A DNA stretch of 64,000 nt from Silene latifolia (taxonomy: Eukaryota > Streptophyta > Magnoliopsida > Caryophyllales > Caryophyllaceae): NCBI RefSeq assembly GCF_048544455.1, contig NC_133537.1:71829634-71893633 (forward strand), read 5' to 3'. Within the stretch, counting starts at the first letter, position 1; every line of letters begins with the position of its first letter. Below the pieces are notes generated by a model that was not told the origin of the DNA, searched no databases, and saw nothing but the letters and a program-made list of their open reading frames with translations. A program made the position numbers and the translations under genes. Positions 32,588-43,040 of this stretch are shown here, piece after piece.

Positions 32588-33402
32588 ACGAAGAAAAAAA
32601 AAGAGACGAAAAAAAGAAAAAGAAAAAAAGAGACGAAAAAAAAGAAAAAGAGACGAAGAAAAGAGAAAAAAGGAAAAAGGAGAAGAAAGACAAACTTGCA
32701 GTAGACGGGTTGATCCCATGAATACAGCATCCGGATTGGCTTTTTGTGCATCCAAGCTTTTAATAGTCTCAGCTAGTATAATCCATGCAGGATTAGCACC
32801 ATTCTCCATTTGCTCCACGACTCGGATTAGTCTAGCTTGGCCGCGATAAGATGGAATTTCTATCGCCCCCTCGAAATAATAAAGATGCAATAGAATGAGG
32901 CCAAAGGCGCGGCGTCGATAAATGATCGGTATATCTGGGTCATTCGCACGCCGGAATCTATGCACTAGCGCAAGCAGGTCCACCTTTCCACCATCGACGA
33001 TGGTACGACTTCATCACGCGATAAGTTTAGATATTCGCGGTATTTTTGGGTCCAGTTGGACACAAAGTCGGGAACCACAGGCTCTTGCGTGGTCCTCCAA
33101 CCTCCTAAGACGGTAAATTCTTCAGGAAGGGGACAGGTTTCTCCCTCCGGAAAAGCAAAGACATGATGCTCGGGATCCCACACTCTCAGGCACTCTTTAA
33201 GAAATGCGGGTTGAATCATGACTTGCCTCAGGAAAATAATTTGTTGAATTCCGCCGCATTGATTTTGGATTTCTAAACCCACAATTCTCGTCGCCCATCC
33301 CTTCATGGTCCCAAACAGGAAATTCATGACTAGTTTTTTTTCTAAGAAAGATATTCTTTTAAGCAGAGAGATTTCTGTTTGAGAAATTGTGGAAAATCTC
33401 AA
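32042..33402 (-). pseudogene. Antisense extra ORF of Tat element (plant mobile domain / DUF7745-like)
   Basis: On the strand opposite to gag-pol a gene-like series of segments starts at ATG 33402 (or 33328). The first part holds 'HHVFAFPEGETCPLPEEF', which resembles the start of the plant mobile domain/DUF7745-type proteins linked to transposons. It changes frame near 32985 and continues ('LLALVHRFRRAND') to 32696. A likely 191-nt intron (32505-32695) follows; the second exon opens with Val-Trp-Leu-Ser-Glu-Arg and carries, after another frame change, 'YPDRVLRQFGRQQIVP', a hallmark of this family. Stop at 32042. Antisense extra ORFs are known from Retand-type Tat elements; their role is unknown. 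Confidence 0.75.
32505..32695 (-). other. Probable spliceosomal intron in the antisense ORF
   Basis: On the minus strand the segment begins GTTTGTC and ends TGTCTAACAG, with a pyrimidine tract of about 150 bases made by the A-rich run on the plus strand (32533-32690). Removing it joins Leu-Leu-Gln to Val-Trp-Leu-Ser in phase 0, as in related proteins, whereas reading through gives poly-Phe. A CTAAC branch-like motif sits close to the acceptor, perhaps too close to act as a branch point. Confidence 0.65.
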
Positions 33403-34042
33403 CCCTTAGCCCTTCCTTATATATGAAAAGAGATGAGGAATTTTGGAAGTATAATTCCTTTAGGTTTTGGAAACCTAAATCTTCTAGGAAATTTGGAAAC
33501 TTGGAAGCCTACTAGCTTTAGGAAGTTGGGTAGCTTTTTGAAATAAGAAAGCAAGTCCCATATCTCCTCTATTTCGGCCGTGTAGGGACCGTGTGGCGCG
33601 CCAAGTGGGCCCCATCCGTCCCGGGTTTTGTCCACTCATTTCTCTTGCGGAATTTGTCATAGTTCGTGCACCGAAGTGACTAATTTACAATTTCATCCCC
33701 TGCGCGTCCCATGTTGAATTAACATCCCGTGCACACTTACGGATTTTATTGGGTTACGCCCACATTGGTTACGGGTCAGAAAGTCCGAGTCTTTTTGTCA
33801 AAAGGTCGTGTCTACCCATCGCTTTCACTCCGGAAATTTGAAATAAACTTCTGCGATTATTTTTTGAAAATAAAATTATGTGTTGATTCGAAAAATCATT
33901 TGGATCCAGAAAACTGAAATAAATTCTCGCCTCGAAGAGGCCAATCATTTTCGAGATATTCAAAGTCCGGGTCAATGACCCACCTTTTCTAAGCAATGTT
34001 CATGTCTGCGGGTCGATAACCCATTTTCCTTTTCTTTCAACT

Positions 34043-34202
34043 GGGGGCTCTGTCGCCGTCGGCTCCAGAGACCCATCAAAATTCGGTCGATGACCATTTC
34101 AAGTATCAAAATGTCGCTACGTGAATCGCGTGCTATATATTATGATTAAATTTGCAGAATATGCTCCAACTGGGGGCTCTGTCGCCGTCGGCTCCAGAGA
34201 CC
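34043..34202 (+). repeat. Two polypurine-like hairpin modules (complete Tat element)
   Basis: The 31-base unit GGGGGCTCTG...CCAGAGACC occurs at 34043-34073 and 34172-34202. Its first ten bases equal the true polypurine tract/LTR start (GGGGGCTCTG, 34698-34707). CTCTG pairs with CAGAG and GCC with GGC around a three-base loop. Confidence 0.7.
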
Positions 34203-34503
34203 ACCACAAAACAGACAGGATGGCATCCTCATAACAAAGATCAACGAGAATGCTACGGAAATGACATTTCCCCAACGAAACGTCGGTTTGGTGAATCGTT
34301 CTCCCTAGCGAACAAAGCGAAATTGATAAGCAAAGCGCAAGTTTTATCTTTACTCACATGAACAATGGGATATTGACATCCGAGCGGCAGCGAAAGCTAC
34401 AGGCCATCGAGCCGAACTACGACGCGGGTTTGATTCCGTCAGAAACGGATACGTAGGCGCCGAGGATAAGGCTCAACCCACCATATATGCAATTTATGGG
34501 TCG

Positions 34504-34620
34504 ATGACTAACGATGATAATTTGACACAACAGAAGCAAGAGTCAATCCCCGACGAAGTTTCAGGTATGATCTCTTCTTATGGCTGGCGAGCTTACATAC
34601 GCAAGTCTAATGGACTCTAA
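34504..34620 (+). CDS. Short conserved ORF before the Tat 3' LTR (38 aa)
   Basis: The ORF lies 85 bp before the 3' LTR. The equivalent frame in the second Tat element (about 61949-62066) is also open over the same 41 codons, ends at the same stop and differs at eight codons, four of them silent. Its start there is ACG, so the ATG is not kept. It may be a real small peptide, the remnant of a larger ORF, or a chance open frame in a conserved structural region. Confidence 0.3.
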   Translation: MTNDDNLTQQKQESIPDEVSGMISSYGWRAYIRKSNGL

Positions 34621-34705
34621 ACGACCCTTGAGAATCCTCGGTCGAGAGGGACTGGGGTATACTTTGACTTTCGCCTTGTCCAAGCCTCAGTCAAAGTGGG
34701 GGCTC

Positions 34706-37090
34706 TGTAGATACCCGTATCCGTCGATATTGGAATTTATAGAGAACCCGACAAACACCCGATGATGATAGGACACATGTATTTATTAGTTGTCATTGTC
34801 ATTATTTGGGTTCGTTTTACGATGTAGAATGAGCGTTGTCGACGGAGTATTTTATTAATTTAAATGATATTTAAATTAAAGTTTAAGGTGAATTCATTTT
34901 ATTTTGAATTTATTTTCTCAAGTTTATTTTATTGAAAATAAAATAAATAATTGATTTGAAAAATCATTTTATGAGTGTATTTGATTTGAAAAATCATTTA
35001 TTTTAATGTGTTAATTGATTTTAAAAATCGAATTCGAAAATTTAAAACTCGTTTCAACCACGCGTTTTGGAGCTCGATTATAGCTAGGTTTTTGAGCCCG
35101 TTTTCTTTACGCGTTGGCACGAATCTCGAGTACACTGACCAACCTAGGTCTCTACCCATTCAACCCCAGTTCGAACCCCCATATCCACACCCAAATCTCG
35201 TCCTAAACGCTCCCCAACACAGCCCAATTCCTTCCTTTACCCGTGTTTGTATAGCCCATCGAAAGCCCTTCTAAACCGACTCAAACTTGGTCCAAACCCG
35301 CAACCCATCACCACCAACCCGTGCTCCACATTACCCACAACAACTCAGCACCTAGAACACCACAAAACCCATCCAATTCCCGTCCCAAATACTCCACAAA
35401 CAGCCCGCAACACAAGCAGCCCCCCCTGTTTTGCGTGCTCAATCCCGAGCCCAAAACCCGCTCCAAACAGCTACCAAACCCGTGCCCATTAACCCTACAC
35501 CATACCCTAGTATCCTAACCATATTACCTTAGCTTAACCACCAAGAAAACCCCCCATACAAACCCTAAAAACCTCACGAATTAGCTGATGGACAGCAGCT
35601 ATGCGAAACATGAGCCCGATCGCTTGTTGCCCTACTTCTACCCTTCGAAACTCCTTATAAATACCCCCCCTTCGCCATACATTCATTCCTCTAAGTTCTC
35701 CCCACAACATACTGCAAATAACAACCATCAATCGTCCAAAAAAACCCTAAACTAAAGCCGTGACAGCCGCTCGAAAACAGGGACACAAATCGTGTTTTTG
35801 AGTTTCTGTCGTGGTCTTTGGCCTTGATTCTCGTGCACAAATCCCATTAAAACTTCTGGTTTGTTTCCATATTCACAAAATTCAGTCTTTCTAGTTTCCA
35901 AAACATCTTTCGGTTTGAGTCGTGGTGAGCGATTGAAAATCGCTGCTCAAGTCTGCCTTTTGAACGTGTTTGTTTCGTGATTTCAAAATTCAATTTCAAT
36001 TGTCTTCGTCAACGACGGCCCCTCGAGATAAAATCTACGATCGATTACAACCCAAGACGGTGTCAACGATACATGTAGGTTGAGGGTGCATTAAAACTCC
36101 CTTCTCTCCTTTTTATTTCGTTTTTTTATTGTTTATTTACTAACCATTGTCTAACATCGTCTAACTAATATCGAAACTAGAATAGTTTGAGTATGAGTTA
36201 AAGTACCATTCCGGCACCCGCGTTGACTTGAGATGGGAAAGAAATCCGCCATATCGGTCGGTCGTACACCCCGTCTCATTTACATATCCTCGTGTTGGAA
36301 TAGGGCAATTTAATAAATCGAGTTTACTTAATTTATGTGTATTTATTTTTAACCATATAAAAATTGATTTTTTATGATTTTCCAGACCTATAATTTGTAA
36401 TTTTAATTTAGGTAGATTTTCGTAATTTATTGCATTGATTTAGTATTTATTTTGTAATTAGCAATGTATTAATTCAAAACCCGCGCAGTGCACGGGTCGA
36501 TTCTGACATATTTCGAAAATTTCAGATCCGTACAGTGCACGGGTTTGTCCAGGTTTTGTTTTTTAATTTGCTTCCTTGTTTGACTTTGTTTGATTAATCC
36601 TTAGTTTAATTAGTTTATGTTTCAGATTTTAATTTACTTTATTTATAATTTATATTGTATGCATGAGCTAACCACTAATGTTTGTTAATACATCTTATGC
36701 TAAGCGTAAGCCTTCCTATCCCTCTCCTTGGATGTGTTTTTCTAGTTTAATCAATGAACCTCACATGCTAAACCACTTCGACGAAGTTAAATGCATTTTA
36801 AACGACTTAGAATGAAATTCGCATGATAGGATTTAAATTCAATGGTTGCATACGCATGTGATATCTTTCTGAAATAGCCATCTTTCACCTAGTAGAGACC
36901 GTTATTGCAACGGGCGGGGTTGGGTGTTGTTTTAAATGAAATTAAATTAACTTCCTAACACGTAAAGTCACACGAATTCAAATCTCTAAAATTGGTTTCT
37001 AAATTCCATTTAAAAATTTAGTGGCGACTCTTTTAAAATTAACAATGTTTTGAAAAAGCATTTGAGGGGAGCGTTTTTCCATGGTCCACA
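34706..37090 (+). repeat. 3' LTR of complete Tat element
   Basis: 2385 bp, preceded by the polypurine tract AAAGTGGGGGCTC and followed by TSD CTAGG (37091-37095). It lacks an 18-bp stretch present in the 5' copy near 22408. TATA box at 35656-35663. Confidence 0.95.
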
Positions 37091-39956
37091 CTAGGTAGTT
37101 GGCTATATCGGCATACCAAGGAGTATTGGCTTCCAACATCATTAAAACATCATCGGCGAAGGAATCATCGATAGGTAACTCAATACCTCCATCATTGAAC
37201 TTCAAACGGGATAGGTGATCGGCAACAACATTTTCGGCCCCCTTCTTGTCTTTAATCTCAAGATCAAACTCTTGCAAAAGCAAGATCCATCATATCAACC
37301 TTGGCTTATCTTCTTGTTTGGCTAGGAGATGCTTTAGTACGGCATGATCGGTATGAACAATGACTTTTGAACCGATCAAGTAAGAGCGGAATTTGTCTAA
37401 CGCATAAACAATGGCAACTAGCTCTTTCTCCCTGGTTGCATAGTTGATTTGAGCCGTATCCAAGGTTTTGCTAGCATAGTAGATACCATGGAGAACCTTG
37501 TCCTTTCTTTGTCCTAGCACGGCACCTACCGCATAGTCACTTGCATCACACATGAGCTCAAATGGCAATTTCCAATCCGTTGATTGGATGATAGGTACGG
37601 AAATCAAAGCCTTCTTGATCCTATTAAAAGACTCAAGACAATCGTTAGTAAACACAAAGGGAGCATCTTTTAAAAGAAGCTCTGTAAGGGGTTTTGCAAT
37701 CTTAGAAAAATCTTTAATGAAACGGCGGTAGAATCCCGCATGGCCTAAGAAACTCCTTACACTCTTCACATTTACCGGTGGGGGTAGTTGCTCAATAACT
37801 TGGAACTTAGCACGGTCCACTTCAATTCCTCTTTCCGAGACAATATGACCAAGCATCACTCCTTCATTCACCATGAAGTGGCACTCTTCCCAATTCAACA
37901 CCAAGTTAACCTCTTCACAACGCTTCAACACTTTAGACAAGTTAGCCAAACATGCATCAAAAGAAGAACCATAGACACTAAAGTCATCCATAAACACCTC
38001 CATCATAGACTCGATAAAGTCGGAAAAGATGCTTATCATGCAACGTTGGAAAGTGTCGAGGGCACTACAAAGACCGAAAGGCATTCTACGGTAGGCAAAA
38101 GTACCATAGGGACATGTGAATGTGGTCTTCTCTTGGTCATCCGGGTGAATGGGTATTTGAAAGAACCCGGAATAACCATCTAGATAATAAAAATACTTGT
38201 GACATGCCAACCGCTCCAACATTTGGTCAATAAAAGGCAATGGGTAGTGGTCTTTCTTGGTGGCTAAATTTAGCCTCCTATAGTCAATGCACATTCTCAA
38301 ACCCGTCACAATTCTAGTTGTAATTAGTTCATTTTTATCATTTTTGACTACGGTGGTTCCCCCTTTCTTAGGAACCACTTGGACCGGACTCACCCATTTA
38401 GAATCGAAAATTGCATAAATAATTCCCGCATCCAACAATTTAAGCACTTCCTTTTTTACCACTTCTTGCATGTTAGGATTTAGTCGTCTTTGACCTTGGA
38501 CATATGATTTATGATCTTCCTCAAGATTAATTCGGTGCATGAAAAATTCGGGGCTTATGCCCTTTAAATTGTCAAGTTTGTATCCAATGGCTTTCTTGTG
38601 AGGCCTTAAGACATCAAGCAATTTAGCCAATTGACTCTCATCTAATGTAGCACTAACGATTACCGGACACATCTCCTCATCTTCTAGAAAAGCATACCTC
38701 AAATTGGAAGGAAGAGGCTTAAGTCCGGGTTTTTGTACCTCAAGGTCTTGAGGTGTAGCAACCAAACCTATAAAATGTGAGCTTTCTTCCAATGATAGCT
38801 CTTCTCCATCCAATTCTTTCTCCAAAGCGTCAATATCCTCATTTCCAATCTCATCATCACCTGCAAATGATTCCAATAACAAGAGTGCCTTAAAGGGATA
38901 TTTAGATAAAGATTGAGGTGTAGAGTCTTCTATGACAATGTCAACAACATCCAAAATGTCAATAGAATAACAAGACTCTTCTATCATAGGACTCTTCATG
39001 GCACTATTCAAATTATATGTGACCTTATCGTCACCCACTTCCAATGTAATTTTACCATTCTTGACATCAATTAATGCACCTGCGGTATGTAGAAAGGGTC
39101 TTCCCAAAATTATTGGGATTTGGGCATCTTCGGCCATGTCAAGAACAATGAAATAAACCGGAATGAAAAACTTACCAACCTTAATGGGAACATCCTCCAA
39201 AACTCCCAAAGGGCATTTTATAGAACGGTCCACCATTTGCAATGTGACACTAGTGCATTTTAAGACTCCCATATTAAGCTTAGCACAAATAGAGTAAGGT
39301 ATTACACTCACACTAGCACCTAAATCACATAAAGCTTTATCAATTTGATAGGTGCCAATTGTGCATGGAATAGAAAAGCTACCGGGATCTTTTAACTTAG
39401 GAGGGGACTTGTTTTGCAAAAGAGCACTCACCTCGGCGGTGAGAGCTATTGTTTCAACTTCGTGAAAAGTCCTCTTCTTAGTTAAAATGTCTTTCATGAA
39501 CTTAGTATAAGATGGAATTTGAGTGATTAATTCGGTAAAAGGAACGGTTACGTGGAGATTCTTCACAACTTCCATGAAGTTACCGAATTGAGAATTCTTT
39601 TGATGCTTTGCCAATCTATGAGGGAATGGCACTTTGACTTTTTCTGGCATCTTTGCTTCAACATCTTTCTTTGGAGGAGCATCCTCCACATCCTTGACTT
39701 TTTCAACAACAAGTGGATCATCCACCTTCTTTGGAACATCTTCACTTTCTTCACCATTTGGAGAAATCTCCAACTCAACAAGTACCTCCTCAACTTCTTT
39801 GGGCATGGATGGCCCATCATATTTCATACCACTTCTTAAGGAGATAGCATTAAGGGTAGCATGTGGTTGCTCACCTTGAGGGGGTAGTTGACCCGTTTTC
39901 CTTGAAGAGCTAGATGAGGCTAGTTGAGCCATTTGTTGCTCCAACATCTTGATCAC
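37091..39956 (-). pseudogene. Athila protease, reverse transcriptase and RNase H
   Basis: The minus-strand frame is open from 39956 to a TGA at 37290-37292 and again to the Tat insertion at 37091. The order is protease (Cys-Asp-Leu-Gly-Ala-Ser, then Ile-Ile-Leu-Gly-Arg-Pro-Phe), RT with 'VPKKGGTTVV', 'MCIDYRRLN' and the active site Phe-Met-Asp-Asp, then RNase H ('LMCDASDYAVGAVLGQR', 'YATREKELVAIVYALDKF'). The lone TGA replaces an Arg codon in the conserved Pro-Arg-Leu-x-Arg-Trp, consistent with CGA to TGA deamination. Integrase continues in frame at 21193. Apart from this stop and the Tat insertion, the enzyme part looks whole. Confidence 0.92.
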
Positions 39957-39980
39957 GGCATTTTGAGCTTGCTCATTCTT

Positions 39981-41389
39981 TTAGATTTGTGGCAACAATT
40001 CCTTTTGCATTTGGACTATCAAGCCCTCAAGCTTACCTCCTCCTTGGTTGTTTTGTTGGGCATTTTGTGGTGGAGGTTGATTTTGTTGGTAATTGTGTTG
40101 TGGGGGCCTTTGATGATTTTGATAACCCGGTGGAGGATTATTCTTTTGTTGTTGAGGAACATAGGCATTTTGTTGTGGTGGGGGTTGAGGTTGAGGATCC
40201 AGCACATTGTTGCTTCTATAAGACAAATTCGGGTGAAATCTTGTATTTGGATTATATGTATTTGAAAATATACCCGGTGGATAAGAAATTTGTCTTAAAG
40301 CTTGAAAAGAATTTACCTCTTCAATAGGAGCTTGACAATGAGCGGTGTAATGACCCGCACCTCCGCAACCATCACAAACAATAATTTGACTTGTTGAAGA
40401 CACGACATTGAGTTGTTGTAGGGAATCTCTAGCATCTCTTTCCGCCAATTGTTGTTGGAGTAAGGCAATTTGAGCTAGCAAGATGGAGTTGTCGGAGGAT
40501 TCTTCTTTACCTTTGAATGGCACACTTCGGGAATTGACATATTGTGCATCATATGGACCACCATAGATTCGATCGTGGCATGAGCAATATCGGTGTCAAT
40601 TTGATCAAACCGCCCATTGTTGGCGGAATCAAGAATCCTTTGGGACTCGGCACAACATCCATTGTAGAATGTTATAGCTAGCAACCAATCATCTAGCCCA
40701 TGGTGTGGGCATTGCCTTTGTAGCTCTTTGTACCTCTCCCAAGCCTCATATAAGCTCTCAATAGCTTGTTGACGAAATCCAGTGATTTGGCTCCTCAAAG
40801 TTTGAGTTTTCTCCGGTGGAAAAAACTTTTGATAGAAAGCGAGAGCCAATGTTTCCCAATTTGTGATTCCCAAAGAGGTGCGGTCAAGGCTATTAATCCA
40901 AAGCTTGGCCTTGTCATTCAAAGAGAAAGGGAAAAGTATTTCCCTTATTTGGGCTTGAGTGACGCCCGTTTGACGGATCATGGAGCAATAATCACAGAAA
41001 TTTTTCACATGCAAATTGGGATCCTCCAAAGGACTTCCCCCAAATTACTTCCTCTGCACAAGGCTAATGAAAGCCGGTTTGATCTCGAAGTCCGGTGCGG
41101 TAATTTGAGTGGTTGTAATACCGGCCGGAAGCATGGCCGCAGTGGGCTTTAAGTGATTGGAAAGTTTCACCATCTTTTTAGTTTGAGATGGTGGTGGTGA
41201 TAATGAACTTGAAAACTCCTCCTCTTCAAGGATTTTTAGATCGTCTAAGTAAGACTTTCTAGCACTTTCAAGTTGTTCGGGAGAAGCGGCTTCTTTCACT
41301 TCTTTCCAAAAACGTCGTCTTCTCCTAAAGGTTTTCTTGGGATCGGAATCCGGTGAAAGTAATTCTCCACTACGAGAGGACCTGGGCAT
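39981..41389 (-). pseudogene. Athila gag, two stops and one frameshift
   Basis: It starts at ATG 41389, about 110 bp after the PBS. A TAA at 41045-41047 interrupts the frame before 'FGGSPLEDPNLH', after which the Gag domain continues ('LWINSLDRTSLGITNWETL', 'YEAWERYKELQRQCPHHG'). A frameshift near 40500 leads to the nucleocapsid part with an intact CX2CX4HX4C knuckle (Cys-Asp-Gly-Cys...His...Cys) and a Pro/Gln-rich tail. A TAA at 39981-39983 separates it from pol, which follows in the same frame. Confidence 0.9.
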
Positions 41390-41500
41390 AAGACAACAAT
41401 TTCTAGAAAATGATAAGTAACGGTCTCAAGGAACAAGTGTTCCTTAAGACAAAAGAAAACAAGATAAAAATCGACAATTCAAAACGCTATAAAACCGTGC

Positions 41501-41518
41501 TCCCCGGCAACAGTGCCA
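41501..41518 (-). other. Primer binding site of the large Athila element
   Basis: On the minus strand TGGCACTGTTGCCGGGGA follows the LTR end (...CCTATCA) after five bases. It is the Athila-type tRNA-Asp-like site with two changes from TGGCGCCGTTGCCGGGGA. Confidence 0.85.
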
Positions 41519-41523
41519 AAATT

Positions 41524-43040
41524 TGATAGGCTTATCGTGTACCTATGCAAAGATAATTACCCTAAACACAAATTAATGTAGCAATAGGGGTCGAACACAA
41601 AGATTTGGGAATTGCATTGTGAAATGCTATGGAAAGATTCTTATCAAAGTCGATTTCGTTTTGGGTTTGTTTGTTGTTTGGTTGATGACTAGCGAATATT
41701 AATATAAAAACTATATGATAAAAGGGAGTCTAGGGGAGTCGGGTCACACATGCAAAGGTAAATATGATCATGTTAAACTCGATATCAATAACATTGTCAA
41801 TTGTTTAGTTTTAAAGACACCGACCTTACGGTATTAGTGTCAACCATAGACCGGGTCCTATAGAAACTCTCGTCCATGATTAGGTCGTCCTACTACACAT
41901 GCTTAGTCTAATTCAATTCCGTGCCTCTCGACTTTTAGAATGAATGAACAAACTTAATCGATGAATAAGGCCTTTTAAACATAGATTAAACGTGACGATG
42001 CAAACATGTGATAGAAACAATTAGACACTACTATATCAACCTATTTTAACATTTTTTCATATTTGATATTGCATGGCTTCCCTAGCCCCTAAACTAAGGA
42101 ATTAAGCTACTCATGGCAAAATGTAAATTATAAACTTTGTTGTAAGAAATGCTAAACATGATTGTATGAATTATATAAACTAATGATATAACATGTAATA
42201 AAAATATAATGCTAATGTAATATAAATAAAGTACTAATGATAAACTATGCGTAAACTAAATAGAAATGTAAAATCGTAAACTAGAAATAGAAATACCGTA
42301 TGGAGATGAACTTGTAAGGAAGAAACAAAGTAGAACCAAATGCTTGAAATATATTAAGAACCAAATGTTTGATAACTACAAGCTTGACAATATTGAAAAC
42401 AAATATAAAAACTAAAGAGAGAAATTATGCCTAAGGCTATTGTAAAGTAAGAAAGACATGAGTATGAGATGAGATTGGATGCACACAAGTCCCCTTTATA
42501 TAGGACTTGGAAGTGAAACGTAAAGAATTCAAAGAAAGCCAACCTCGATCGGGGACAGGTCACCCCGATCGGGGATGTGTGTTTCCAGCCCGATTGCCTT
42601 AACTCTCCACTGAATTGCTTGGAGAATCCTATGTCGGTGATTAATTGAGCGATTAATCACCCGGTTAAGACCTCAATTCTTAGCATCTTAGGTATGTTGG
42701 AATCCTATGCTTTCCACTTTGGCTTGGACTTGAATTTGGGCTTGACTTTGATTGTTGAAAACATTTGCATTACATACATTAGTCCATCAATTTCTCCATG
42801 GAAAACCCATGCAAATACTCCATGCTAGTCCAATACTTGGTCTTGCTTAGCCATTGCACTCTAGCTTGCATTTTTGTTGGATTTTGACTCCTAAAAGCTT
42901 AAACTCCTACAAAACATGTGGAAACAAGCAATTGCAACTAGAATAACAAAAATTAGCTCAAAACACTATGATAAGTGCTAAATGACATGTAAAATGGAGC
43001 TAATATAGGGGGTAAAAATATATAAAATATGCACTTATCA
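41524..43040 (-). repeat. LTR of the large Athila element (family 2)
   Basis: 1517 bp; minus strand begins TGATAAGTGCAT and ends ...AAGCCTATCA. It is flanked by a PBS on the left and a polypurine tract with internal sequence on the right, so it is shared by two internal regions. Minus TATATAAA lies at 42495-42502. CCTCGATCGGGG (42543) and CCCCGATCGGGG (42563) lie about 40-70 bp upstream of it. Confidence 0.85.

Larger units (their letters stand above)
33403..34695 (+). other. Tat 3' UTR with repeated structural modules
   Basis: Non-coding. Upstream of 33460 lies the probable promoter side of the antisense ORF. The block 33700-34020 is kept in the second Tat element (about 60990-61240), including single GGGTCGATRACCCA-like units that are amplified there. 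Two GGGGGCTCTG-hairpin modules (34043-34073 and 34172-34202), a GAACTACG stem-loop (34414-34461) and a short conserved ORF (34504-34620) follow. Confidence 0.6.
21194..37090 (+). mobile_element. Complete Tat-lineage element with antisense extra gene (15.9 kb)
   Basis: Two LTRs (21194-23599 and 34706-37090) start TGTAGATACC and end GGTCCACA, and the element is flanked by CTAGG at 21189-21193 and 37091-37095. Between them lie PBS, leader, gag, protease, RT-RNase H, aRNH, integrase, an antisense ORF, 3' UTR modules and polypurine tract. The aRNH and the antisense ORF indicate the Tat lineage, probably the Retand/Ogre side. By eye the LTRs differ at roughly 30-35 sites plus a few indels (about 1.5%). 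Every coding domain carries stops or frameshifts. It lies inside pol of the Athila element on the other strand. Confidence 0.95.
15996..43040 (-). mobile_element. Large Athila element with env-like ORF, split by a Tat element
   Basis: On the minus strand: LTR (41524-43040), PBS (41501-41518), gag, protease-RT-RNase H, integrase, env-like ORF, non-coding region and polypurine tract. The complete Tat element 21194-37090 interrupts pol between Asn-Tyr-Leu-Val and Gly-Arg-Glu-Phe; with it and one CTAGG removed the frame is continuous. Coding decay is light (a few stops and frameshifts). The two bounding LTRs belong to different families, so the unit has been rearranged; a same-family palindrome (CCCCGATCGGGG) links LTR 41524-43040 with the DNA at 19601-19715. 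Confidence 0.8.

Noticed and set aside
32355..32849. Lys/Arg-rich plus-strand ORF and Phe-rich minus-strand ORFs (32473-32983)
   Set aside because: They are translations of the A-rich tract that I interpret as an intron pyrimidine tract; the poly-Lys and poly-Phe runs are not protein-like.
37788..38183. Plus-strand ORFs over the large Athila pol and gag (also 39552-40327, 40766-41152)
   Set aside because: Shadows of the well-supported minus-strand gag and pol frames.
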